Source of the DNA: Bryobacteraceae bacterium
GTDB lineage: Bacteria; Acidobacteriota; Terriglobia; Bryobacterales; Bryobacteraceae
Reading direction: 5' to 3'
Assembly (NCBI GenBank): GCA_025928545.1
Contig: JAICJH010000009.1
Location: forward strand, 62,001 to 126,000
Length of the DNA stretch: 64,000 bases
Shown: positions 1 through 7,803 of the stretch, one piece after another
Position numbering within the stretch: the first letter of the stretch is position 1
Layout: every line of letters begins with the position of its first letter
Made by a program: the position numbers and the translations under genes
The notes under the pieces: model-generated
What the model was told of the DNA's origin: nothing
What the model saw: the letters and a program-made list of their open reading frames with translations, nothing else
Database searches by the model: none

Positions 1-1082
1 AGGATGGAGCGCAGGCCGCGGGCGAACGTCAGACCCTTTTTCTCGTTGACCGGGATCTGGGTGATGCCTTTGAGCTGGTATTCGACCGGATCTTCGATGG
101 TGATGATTTGGTCTTCGTCGTTCGTGATTTCGCTGAGAGCGGCGTAGAGCGTTGTCGTCTTGCCCGAACCGGTGGGACCTGTGACCAGCACCATCCCGTA
201 CGGTTCCGAAATGTAGCGGCGGAACTTCACCAGATCCCCAGGGCTGAAGCCGACCACATCCAGACTCAGGTTGGTGAACTTCTCGCTCATCGACTCTTTA
301 TCGAGCACGCGGAGCACAGCGTCTTCGCCGTAAATCGTCGGCATGATGGAGACGCGGAAATCGATCAGGCGGGTCTTATAACGGACCCGGAAACGGCCGT
401 CCTGGGGAACGCGGCGTTCGGCGATGTCGAGTTCGCTCATGACTTTGATGCGCGAAATGATGGTCGAGTGCCAGTCTTTCGCGATCGGAGGCATGGCGTA
501 ATGCAGGACGCCATCGATACGGTACTTGATGACGACTTCCTGATCGCGGGACTCGATATGGATATCGCTGGCTCGCCGCTCAAGGGCGTTAAAGATTGTG
601 GTATCCACCAGCTTGATAACGGGCGCGATGTCGCTGTCACCGGCCGAAAGGCGGTCAATCGAAAGCGTTTCGTCCGGATTATCGTCCTCTCCGACTACAT
701 CGAGCGCGAAGCCTTCGGTGACTTCGTCGAGAACGCGCTGGGATTGTTCCGTCTTCTTCAGAAGATCGGCAACCTGAGAGGCGGTGGCGACGCGGACTTT
801 CAGCTTTTTATGGAGGAGCAGGCTGAGTTCGTCGATTGTGTTGAGATTGCGCGGATCGACCAGCGCGATTTCGAGCGTTCCGTTTTGCGCCTTCAGCGGC
901 ACAAAGTTGTAGCGGAACATCAGGTCAACCGGGATCGAACGAAAAAGTTCGACGTCGATGGCGCCGTCGCGGAGGTCAACGAATTCGCAGCGATAGCGGG
1001 TCGCCACCGCCTGCGCGGCCACTACTTCGCTGAGAGCGCTTTGGGCGGCATCGAGAACCGGGATTGGGTTTTTGGGCGTCAT
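1..1082 (-). CDS. gspE: Type II secretion/type IV pilus assembly ATPase GspE/PilB, C-terminus missing at window edge
   Basis: Cytoplasmic hexameric ATPase that powers pseudopilus or pilus assembly. The reverse strand reads from an ATG at 1082 without a stop to the window edge, giving about 360 residues. The N-terminal third resembles the MshEN/T2SE-N domain. The core holds the Walker A motif GPTGSGKTT near residue 301 and the Asp-box-like EDPVEYQ near residue 325. The C-terminal part, where the family has a tetracysteine zinc site in some members, lies outside the window. Its start overlaps the stop of the upstream F gene (ATGA), so the two are probably translationally coupled. GspE and PilB cannot be told apart from this fragment. 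Order F then E is the reverse of the common E-F order. Confidence 0.93.
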   Translation of the reverse strand, partial: MTPKNPIPVLDAAQSALSEVVAAQAVATRYRCEFVDLRDGAIDVELFRSIPVDLMFRYNFVPLKAQNGTLEIALVDPRNLNTIDELSLLLHKKLKVRVATASQVADLLKKTEQSQRVLDEVTEGFALDVVGEDDNPDETLSIDRLSAGDSDIAPVIKLVDTTIFNALERRASDIHIESRDQEVVIKYRIDGVLHYAMPPIAKDWHSTIISRIKVMSELDIAERRVPQDGRFRVRYKTRLIDFRVSIMPTIYGEDAVLRVLDKESMSEKFTNLSLDVVGFSPGDLVKFRRYISEPYGMVLVTGPTGSGKTTTLYAALSEITNDEDQIITIEDPVEYQLKGITQIPVNEKKGLTFARGLRSI

Positions 1083-2284
1083 TTAATGGTGTCCGCCAGA
1101 GAGAAGATGGGCAGATAAAGGGCAATCAGCACAAAAGCCACGAACATGCCCATAAAGATCATGATGGCAGGCTCAATCAGGGAGAGCACCGCGGTCATCT
1201 TGGTATTGACGTCGTCTTCATAGAACTCCGCGACGCTGGTCAGCATGGAGGGGAGCGCGCCGGTCGACTCGCCGACTTCGATCATGTCAACCGAGAGTGG
1301 AGGAAAAACACCGGTTGCGGCAAGCGAACCGGAGAGCGGCTGGCCTTCGCGCACCATCCGGCCGGCCTTCGCCAGAGTCTTTCGCAACAGGGGCGTACCA
1401 AGCGAATCGGCCGAGGTTTCGAGACCCTGGACCAGCGGGATTCCGCCAGTCAGCAACGTCCCCAACACACGCGAGAACTGAGCGACCTGGTACTTGATCC
1501 AGATGTCTCCGAGAATCGGGATTTTGATCTTGATGCGATCGAGTCTTTCGCGAGCAGCTTCTCCGCGCGACCACCAGAAGAAAATCAAGCCAGCGACGGC
1601 GATGCCGGCGAACCAGGCAAGAACGTAGGTTCGCGCGGTGGTTCCGATGGCGATCAAAAACAGAGTGATGGAGGGCAACTGGGCCGACATGCTGGAATAC
1701 AGCGAGGCGAAACTCGGAACTACGTAAGTCACCAGGAACACCATCAGCAGGATGACGAGGACAATCAGCACGCTGGGGTACATCAGCGAGACGAGCACTT
1801 TCTTGCGCACGCCGAGCGCCAGTTTCTGGTAGCTGACGTAGCGTTCCAGCACCTCGATCAGGCTGCCGGATTTCTCGCCCGCCATGATGGAAGTCACGTA
1901 GATTTTGGGGAAGATTTCCTGGTTCCGGAAGGCGTCTGAGAGCAGCGCGCCCTTGCGCACATCCTCGCGAACTCCGTTGATGTAGGGTCTGAGCTTGGGA
2001 TCGGTAAGTCGTTCCGCCAACAGGTCGAGGGCCTTGAGAATCGGCAGGCCCGCGCGCACCAGTGTGACGAACTGCTGGTTGAAGATCAGAAATTTTTCGA
2101 GGTTGACTTTTTTTCGGCTGCCCGGAAAGCTTCCGGAGAACGCGCCATCCTTCGCGGTGACCTTGTAGACGAGGAAGCCCTGGCGGGCGTAGCGTTCGCG
2201 AACTTCATGATCGGAGGTGCCCTGAACCACCTGGTTGTGAAGCTGACCGGTGGCGTCGGCGTACTGGAGTTGGAAATCAGCCAT
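1079..2284 (-). CDS. gspF: Type II secretion/type IV pilus inner-membrane platform protein GspF/PilC
   Basis: Polytopic inner-membrane platform protein that binds the GspE/PilB ATPase. The 401 residues match the usual family length of about 400. Two T2SF repeats are visible, with hydrophobic segments near residues 170-195 and 220-245 and at the C-terminus (about 375-397). Conserved family phrases include LVRAGLPILKALDLL and its second-repeat counterpart LLTGGIPLVQGLE. I take the ATG at 2284, one base after the lolA stop, because the frame upstream of it runs into lolA and has no family resemblance. It is followed by gspE with an ATGA overlap, giving a lolA-gspF-gspE transcription unit. Whether it serves secretion or pili is not decided by the sequence. 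Confidence 0.94.
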   Translation of the reverse strand: MADFQLQYADATGQLHNQVVQGTSDHEVRERYARQGFLVYKVTAKDGAFSGSFPGSRKKVNLEKFLIFNQQFVTLVRAGLPILKALDLLAERLTDPKLRPYINGVREDVRKGALLSDAFRNQEIFPKIYVTSIMAGEKSGSLIEVLERYVSYQKLALGVRKKVLVSLMYPSVLIVLVILLMVFLVTYVVPSFASLYSSMSAQLPSITLFLIAIGTTARTYVLAWFAGIAVAGLIFFWWSRGEAARERLDRIKIKIPILGDIWIKYQVAQFSRVLGTLLTGGIPLVQGLETSADSLGTPLLRKTLAKAGRMVREGQPLSGSLAATGVFPPLSVDMIEVGESTGALPSMLTSVAEFYEDDVNTKMTAVLSLIEPAIMIFMGMFVAFVLIALYLPIFSLADTIK

Positions 2285-2285
2285 G

Positions 2286-2942
2286 TTACTGCTGACCCTC
2301 CGCCTGCTGGCCTTCGACAATGGCGACGCCGGGCGGGGCTTTGAAGACAAAGAGCCCGTCGGCCACCTTAGCGTTCAGCTGTTCATTGGAGAAGGTGAAT
2401 TCGAGTTTGGACTGGTCCTGATTCGTGACCCGGACTTTGTGAATCTGGCCATCGGGCGTGGCAAGGAATTCCACCTGGGTGTAGGGGAGATTGCGGGATT
2501 TCGGTTGCGCGACGATCCAGGAATCGTTGCCCTCACGGCGAGTTTCGAAGGACTGGAAGTCCTTGCGGAAGTCGAGCTTTCCGAGAAGGAAGGCGAGGGG
2601 GGCGCGCATGTCTTCGGTGACTTTCAGAGACGTCCGCTCGGCCTTGCGATCTTCCGGATTGTATTGCCAGGTGTATTTGCCATCCGAAAGGAAGATCTTC
2701 CCGACCGGAGACGCGTATTCCCACCGCATGCGGCCCGGCTTCCGCAGGTAGAGGATACCGGATTCGCTTTGAGACGGATGGCGGGAGACGATGTAAGTCT
2801 CTGAAAAATCGAGCTTCAGCGATTGCGCCTTGTTGTAGCGGGTTTCGATGGCCTTGAGAGCGGGATCGAGGTCTGAACCGGCGGCTGCGGCGAGGAGAGC
2901 GGCCGAAGCGAGCATGAAGACAAATCTGGCCGCAAATCGCAT
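2286..2942 (-). CDS. lolA: Outer-membrane lipoprotein carrier protein LolA
   Basis: Periplasmic chaperone that carries lipoproteins from the LolCDE complex to the outer membrane. The 218-residue protein begins with a signal peptide (MRFAARFVFML followed by an alanine-rich stretch). The LolA core then shows the pattern of a FSETY strand, GILYLRKPGRMRWEY and DGKYTWQYNP. The frame stays open 49 codons further upstream, but the ATG at 2942 is preferred because it puts the signal peptide at the very N-terminus. It sits directly upstream of gspF with a one-base gap, an unusual partner, but both belong to envelope biogenesis. No lolB or lolCDE gene is in the window. Confidence 0.88.
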   Translation of the reverse strand: MRFAARFVFMLASAALLAAAAGSDLDPALKAIETRYNKAQSLKLDFSETYIVSRHPSQSESGILYLRKPGRMRWEYASPVGKIFLSDGKYTWQYNPEDRKAERTSLKVTEDMRAPLAFLLGKLDFRKDFQSFETRREGNDSWIVAQPKSRNLPYTQVEFLATPDGQIHKVRVTNQDQSKLEFTFSNEQLNAKVADGLFVFKAPPGVAIVEGQQAEGQQ

Positions 2943-3346
2943 TACAAAGGACTGACGGTGAAGGGCTTCCAAACGTGCAGGTTCCCGAAAAAACCAATCC
3001 ATTTCGGCCTGGCAGCAGTCGAAAAGGCAATTTGGAATAACCGACCCAATTTTCGGATTTCGGAGAGCTGGGTCAAGGATCTGCTTCACGACTACATTGT
3101 AATCTGCCGGTTTCGAGTACCGATGTCAAGTTGCTGATTCTATTCAGTTAAATTGTTGTGAACGGCGCCTGTCACGGGTTGCAAAATGGATGGTTCGAGG
3201 CGGTATGAACCGAGCAAGAGCTCGGCAATCCGTTCAAATTGGCGTCCAGGAAATGGCCTTGACGGAGATAACCCAACGTCATATCAGCATACGTTGATTG
3301 ATCGGTAGCTCTGTAACTTTATCGGACTGGATCGGTATCGGTATTC
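2943..3346. other. Intergenic region between divergent lolA and TIGR03435 gene
   Basis: 404 bp without a convincing gene. It holds a candidate promoter for the rightward gene (listed separately) and a short inverted repeat, CAACGT at 3274-3279 with ACGTTG at 3291-3296, that straddles the proposed -10. I see no RNA gene here. Confidence 0.5.
3259..3287 (+). promoter_or_regulatory. Candidate sigma-70-type promoter for the TIGR03435 gene
   Basis: TTGACG at 3259-3264 and TATCAG at 3282-3287 are separated by 17 bp. The -10 matches the consensus at four of six positions. The inverted repeat CAACGT/ACGTTG (3274-3296) overlaps it and could be an operator. The promoter lies 60 bp upstream of the ATG at 3347. 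This is a pattern match only. Confidence 0.35.
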
Positions 3347-4048
3347 ATGAAGTCTCTTCTCACTGCTCTGGTGGCCGCGCAGATTCTGTTCGCGGCATCG
3401 ACTTTCGAGGCTGCCTCCATCAAACGCAGCAGTCCGGAGTTGGGGAATGCGGATCGGGAATCGTACAACAGCGGCCTGCTTCGAATGTCCAACGTGACAC
3501 TCAGGATGTATATCCGGTTTGCCTACGGGATTTCCGAACCTCAAATTCTCGGCGGTCCGAAATGGATAGACGACTATCGATTCGATATCCTGGCGAGGGC
3601 GGATTACCCGGCCACCGACCTCGAACTGCTCTCGATGCTCCAGACGCTGCTGGCAGACCGCTTCCACCTGGTACTGCACCACGAAAGTCAGACCCTCCCG
3701 GGCTATGCGCTCACGGTCGTCAAAGGCGGCATTCGGGCAACGGTCTCAGACCCGGCAAAACGCCCCAGTTCGAATACAACGCGCACCAGCATGAATGTGA
3801 CCGGGTTTCCAATGTCGTTGTTCGCGGTTCGGCTTTCACCTTATCTTGGGAAGCCGGTGGCGGACCTCACCGGAGAAAAGAGGACCTTCGACTTCAATCT
3901 GAAGTGGTCTCCGGATGACGCGCAGAACTCCGATGCTCCATCGCTGTTTACGGCGCTCCAGGAGCAGGTGGGGCTCAGGCTGGAGGCCAGGAAAGTTCCC
4001 GTCGATGTGCTGGTGGTGGACTCGGCGGAACTGCCCACTGAGAACTGA
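3347..4048 (+). CDS. TIGR03435 family exported protein (copy 1)
   Basis: Member of a family of unknown function that is multiplied in Solibacter-type Acidobacteria. The 233 residues start with a signal peptide (MKSLLTALVAAQILFAAS). They then show the family landmarks: FEAASIKRS near the mature N-terminus, a WIDDYRFDILA segment, the strongly conserved LADRFHLVLHHES with PGYALTVVKGG, and a C-terminal LQEQVGLRLEARKVPVDVLVVDSAE. No catalytic motif can be recognised. It converges with the TIGR03437 gene, with only three bases between the stop codons. Three relatives lie at 31.7, 32.5 and 36.6 kb, so this window alone carries four copies. Confidence 0.88.
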   Translation: MKSLLTALVAAQILFAASTFEAASIKRSSPELGNADRESYNSGLLRMSNVTLRMYIRFAYGISEPQILGGPKWIDDYRFDILARADYPATDLELLSMLQTLLADRFHLVLHHESQTLPGYALTVVKGGIRATVSDPAKRPSSNTTRTSMNVTGFPMSLFAVRLSPYLGKPVADLTGEKRTFDFNLKWSPDDAQNSDAPSLFTALQEQVGLRLEARKVPVDVLVVDSAELPTEN

Positions 4049-4051
4049 GAG

Positions 4052-6469
4052 TTACTGGAAGTTGAGGGTGACTCCGCCCTGGGTGGGCTGGCCATCGACA
4101 TACATCACGACCTGCAGTTCGCCGATTCCGATGCCGGCGGGCACTTGAACGTTCAGCTGATAGAGACCCGCTGCAACTAGTCCGGCATATAGGACCGGCG
4201 CGTCGATGCCCGCGATGGTGACTTTCACGCGGGAAAGGTTGTCGAGAGGATATCCGGTGGTGAGGACAGCGCCGATGGGGGCCACCGGATTGGTAGCACC
4301 CAGACCATTGGCGAACAGCACGACGATATCGTTCACCCTGACGGCGCGGCTGGTAACGCCGGGGAAAGTGCCGGCAGGCGCCGCATATGTCAGGACAGAG
4401 GCATTGCCGATCAGCGCCGCCAGCCATGTGGCGCTACCGACGGTGTAGGCAAACCATGCGGGAGAGGCTTTAGCGACGGTGATGTTTGTAGTGGCACTCC
4501 CGACAGAAGTGGTCACGGTGAGCGAGGCTGCGCCGGGAGTGAGATCGGCAGGAATCAGGACGTTGAGCTGGCCGGAATCGGCGTAGCTGATGAAAGCGTC
4601 TTTACCGGCTATCTTCACGCTCACGCCGCCGAGCGTAACGGGGAGCGAGGTGACGGGGCTCCAGGTAACAGGGGAAGGAGCGAAGCCGCTGCCGAAGATT
4701 GTGATGAAGGCATTCGGCACAATCCCTGGCGCGAGGCTGCCGGCATTCCTGACAGAGGCGATGACAGGACCCGCCGAGACGACCGCGGTGACTGTTATGT
4801 TCTGGGTGGTTCCTTCGGCTGTAACGGAGAGGGTACCGGTATAAGTTCCCGGGGTGAGCCCGGCCGGATCGGCTTTCACGGTGAGCGCCGCAGGCGCAGT
4901 GCCGGTTGCCGGAGAAACGGTTGCCCAGGGGACTGAAGACGTCACTGTGTATGGATATCCGGGGCCACCGAGGGAGAGAATATTCGATACCTGCGTTGAC
5001 GCTGCGGCTCCGGCGGAGAACGCGAAGGTCATCCTGTTCATCGGCAATTCGGCGGCGCGGGCTTTACAGAAGACGTTCGTGTCGGATTTGTCGAGCTGCT
5101 CATTCATACAATAGACAGCACCATCCGCGGTGGTATCGGCAGACCTGGCATGGATGACGAGCATGTCATTCGAGTAGTTGGTGGCGGGGCCAATGTAACT
5201 CAGGATCGAAGAAAAGGGCGGCGTGCCGCTCGATGGATTGAATGAGTAGTACTCCGGGTGATAGGCGCAGGGGCCGGGTATGCAATTCGAAACCGAGCCA
5301 TCGACCGCTTCGAGGTTGACGGTGCCGGTGGCAGTGCCGGACACGCCGACTGCGACGGAGCGAAAGGGAAAAGTGTACGGGGATGAAGGCGGCGTAGTGG
5401 TCACACCGGGAATGAGCTGCGACGAACGCGTGTTGGCGACGAAGAGGGATTGCGGACCGTAGACAATCGTGTCGTTGATGCCATCCGGGTATTGGTTGGT
5501 CACGAGCCAGGTGCGGCCGTCAGCCATGACAATGGCTTTAGGATCGCCGCGGTCGGCCGGGACCTGGCCTTCGAGCGAGAAGCTGAGGCCGTCGCTGCTG
5601 ACGTAGCTGACGGTGCCGGTTCCCCAGGACGGCGCGTAAATGCGGTAGACCGTCTTGCCGTTTTCCGTGACAACGACAGCCGAGACGTCTGAGCCGTCCA
5701 TTTCAGCGTGAATGGTTTTGTCGAAATATGCCTGATTTCTGACCGGACCCTGAACGAGGGGATTGACGCGGACACCGGGCTCGCGAACCCAGGTCAAGCC
5801 GTCGTCTTTTGAGATGGCGCTCAGAATCACGCAGCTGTTTTTGAGGAGCACGCCATTGAAGGAGAGGGTCTGGTTGTACCAGGCGGGCGTGCCGGCGCTG
5901 CCGGGAACGATTTCACCGAGGTAGTACATGCGAGTGGAACCGTCGGGCAGCGGAACAAAACTGGCGAAGGCCATGGTGAAGTCGCCGCGTTCGTAGATCG
6001 AGGAAGTATCGGGCGCGAGTCGGGAGCCGGATTCCTGCTTCCACACGAGTCCGTCGGAGGAAACGAGACTGCTGGAAAGTCCGTTGCCGGGAGTATGGAA
6101 GAAGGTGCGGAAACGGCCGTCGGAGGTGGCCATTACGCCCGCCTGGATCTGTGTGGCGGTGCAGAAGTCGCCGGCGGTGCTGCAAAAGTTTGTATTGTCG
6201 ACAGTCCACGATTTCAAATCGGTGGAGAATGCCCGGCCGTGCGCGGCGTTGGTGGTATCCGGGGTGGGAAAACCATTCTTGATGTAGTACATGATGTAGC
6301 GCGAGGGGGTTTTGAAGATTCGGTAGTCGACACCTTTGAAAGGGAGGACGCCGAAGCTGGTCCAACCGTAGCCTTCGAGATTTTGCGCCTGGATTGCCGG
6401 GGCTGTGAGGATGAGGAGCAGGAGGGGCAGGATTCGGCGGATGTTTCGGATTGCGGCGCGGTGAAGCAT
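4052..6469 (-). CDS. Secreted beta-propeller-like protein with C-terminal TIGR03437 domain
   Basis: Large exported protein of 805 residues with a signal peptide (residues 1-28). Residues about 30-470 contain repeated D-G-[LR] and SxDGLxW phrases, such as VSSDGLVWKQE and ISKDDGLTWVRE. These resemble the Asp-box or five-bladed propeller folds of sialidases and glycosidases, but I cannot name an activity. Residues about 490-570 look like a BACON/Ig-like domain (VPWATVSPATGTAPAALTV). The last 230 residues are the TIGR03437 domain, with AGSLAPGIVPNAFITIFGSG, FANGLGATNPV and YQLNVQVPAGI. This domain is known mainly from Solibacter-type genomes and is taken to act at the cell surface. Upstream lie 169 bp that include a dispersed 23-bp repeat. 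Confidence 0.85.
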   Translation of the reverse strand: MLHRAAIRNIRRILPLLLLILTAPAIQAQNLEGYGWTSFGVLPFKGVDYRIFKTPSRYIMYYIKNGFPTPDTTNAAHGRAFSTDLKSWTVDNTNFCSTAGDFCTATQIQAGVMATSDGRFRTFFHTPGNGLSSSLVSSDGLVWKQESGSRLAPDTSSIYERGDFTMAFASFVPLPDGSTRMYYLGEIVPGSAGTPAWYNQTLSFNGVLLKNSCVILSAISKDDGLTWVREPGVRVNPLVQGPVRNQAYFDKTIHAEMDGSDVSAVVVTENGKTVYRIYAPSWGTGTVSYVSSDGLSFSLEGQVPADRGDPKAIVMADGRTWLVTNQYPDGINDTIVYGPQSLFVANTRSSQLIPGVTTTPPSSPYTFPFRSVAVGVSGTATGTVNLEAVDGSVSNCIPGPCAYHPEYYSFNPSSGTPPFSSILSYIGPATNYSNDMLVIHARSADTTADGAVYCMNEQLDKSDTNVFCKARAAELPMNRMTFAFSAGAAASTQVSNILSLGGPGYPYTVTSSVPWATVSPATGTAPAALTVKADPAGLTPGTYTGTLSVTAEGTTQNITVTAVVSAGPVIASVRNAGSLAPGIVPNAFITIFGSGFAPSPVTWSPVTSLPVTLGGVSVKIAGKDAFISYADSGQLNVLIPADLTPGAASLTVTTSVGSATTNITVAKASPAWFAYTVGSATWLAALIGNASVLTYAAPAGTFPGVTSRAVRVNDIVVLFANGLGATNPVAPIGAVLTTGYPLDNLSRVKVTIAGIDAPVLYAGLVAAGLYQLNVQVPAGIGIGELQVVMYVDGQPTQGGVTLNFQ

Positions 6470-6521
6470 TGCTTCAGTTTAGCTATGGTTTGTTGGCACT
6501 TGCAGAATGCAATTGCGGGCA

Positions 6522-6544
6522 CCGCTTGCTCGCGCGCGCGGCTC
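6522..6544 (-). repeat. Dispersed 23-bp GC-rich repeat, copy A
   Basis: Read on the minus strand, this 23-mer differs at one position from the two tandem copies at 53029-53051 and 53060-53082. It begins GAGCCGCGCGCGCGAGC and ends AAGCGG. It lies between two leftward genes, 53 bp upstream of the TIGR03437 gene, and is followed by a G/T-rich stretch on the plus strand. Three copies 46 kb apart suggest a genome-wide repeat of REP type. Confidence 0.7.
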
Positions 6545-6638
6545 GAATTTTTTTGGCGGTGGCTCGGAATATTGCTATCGGTTTTGGTTCGAGGAGTCGG
6601 TTGTGGTTCGGATCGGTTTGTTGCGGCTCGGAATTCGG

Positions 6639-7535
6639 CTAGCGTTTTAGTGCGGAATTTGCAGGGCCCGGCTTCAATTCGCGGGAGAGCCACTGCACCA
6701 TGGCGGTCTTGTATTTCGATCCCTCAGAGGGAAGAGCCGATTCCCACCAGCGCATCCCATGGCCTCCGCCTTCCACCGCGTACAACTGACAATCCGAACC
6801 GGCGGAATTCATCTTTTCGCACATGGCCTGCGATTGCGCGTAAGGGACAAGGGCGTCCTTCGTGCCGTGGATCAGGAGAAAGGGCGGAATTTCGGAGCCT
6901 GCGTTGACCGCTCCGAGCACCTCGATGGGCGAGTACTGTTTCAGCGCCATCAGAAGCAAAGCTTCGAGGGGCGTGCCGCGAAGGGAATTGCGAATCTGCG
7001 CGGGGATGAGGTCGGAATCTTTCGCGTAGGCTTCGAGGTCTGTCGGGGCGTAAAAAGCTACGACCGCTTTGACGCGCGTTCCAGCCGTCGGCCTAAGGGC
7101 GGCCATGGCAGCGAGTTGACCGCCTGCCGACTCGCCGACCAGGGCGATATTTTCGGGGTCGATGCGGAACTGGGCGGCATGCTCTTTGATATAGAGGATC
7201 GCGGTCTTGACGTCTTCGAGGGTAGCGCCGAGATCGGTCACGCTTCTGAGTAAACGGTAATCAATGGAGAACCACGCAATACCGGCCTTTTCGAGGGGCT
7301 TGAAAAGCGGCGCGACATCCAAACGGCGGTCGCCTCGTACCCAGCCTCCGCCGTGAATGACGATGGCGGCAGGAAAAGGTCCGGAGCCGGCAGGAATCGA
7401 TACATCCATATAGAGAGGAACGCCTGCGGGGCGCGCATACTCCAAGGTCTGGAGCGGGAGGGCGGAGGCTGTGGCTGCGGCCAACGGCATCGCCATAAAA
7501 GGGATGAGGGACACTATCCCCCCTGGAATGGACAC
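6639..7535 (-). CDS. Exported alpha/beta hydrolase (BD-FAE/esterase-lipase type)
   Basis: Serine esterase of the alpha/beta hydrolase-3 or BD-FAE group. The 298 residues include a hydrophobic N-terminus that looks like a signal peptide. Next comes the oxyanion-hole motif HGGGW with VRGDRR, then the nucleophile elbow GESAGG. The acid is probably in LIHGTKDALVPYAQ and the catalytic His in VEGGGHGMRWWES near the C-terminus, so the triad is complete. The start at 7535 and an in-frame ATG at 7496 are both possible; the latter still leaves a short signal peptide. The substrate is unknown. The nearest relatives act on short-chain or carbohydrate esters. Confidence 0.9.
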   Translation of the reverse strand: MSIPGGIVSLIPFMAMPLAAATASALPLQTLEYARPAGVPLYMDVSIPAGSGPFPAAIVIHGGGWVRGDRRLDVAPLFKPLEKAGIAWFSIDYRLLRSVTDLGATLEDVKTAILYIKEHAAQFRIDPENIALVGESAGGQLAAMAALRPTAGTRVKAVVAFYAPTDLEAYAKDSDLIPAQIRNSLRGTPLEALLLMALKQYSPIEVLGAVNAGSEIPPFLLIHGTKDALVPYAQSQAMCEKMNSAGSDCQLYAVEGGGHGMRWWESALPSEGSKYKTAMVQWLSRELKPGPANSALKR

Positions 7536-7627
7536 TGATTATTGGATGTACAGAGAGGAGGGTTCGTTTCGATTAGTTCGATTTCGAAAGAGGAGGGGTC
7601 AGAAATTGATTTCGGTGCTCGGGGTGA

Positions 7628-7647
7628 CCGCTCCCTTGCGGCCGGTC
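7628..7647 (+). repeat. Short hairpin possibly related to the dispersed 23-bp repeat
   Basis: CCGCTCCCTTGCG at 7628-7640 matches the first 13 bases of the reverse complement of the 23-bp repeat at 11 positions. With its flanks it forms a TGACCG/CGGTCA stem (7626-7649). The two phrases ATTTCGGTGCTCGG (7608-7621) and ATTTCGGTACTCG (7681-7693) form an imperfect direct repeat around it. The region 7536-7803 otherwise holds no gene that I can support. Confidence 0.3.
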
Positions 7648-7803
7648 AAACTTCTCGTTCTCGGGGAAGGCGCGACGCTGATTTCGGTACTCGATCGAAA
7701 GAACCGTGGGACTGTCGGTAAACATATCGTAAGGATTAATCCATCCAATTTTCCTATACACTGACAGGAACGATTATCATTTTCGGAACAAAGGTGAGTA
7801 TAT

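Noticed and set aside
108-1118. A 336-codon open frame on the plus strand opposite gspE
   Set aside because: It has no recognisable domain, and the opposite strand carries clear GspE motifs. High GC and codon bias produce such long antisense frames.
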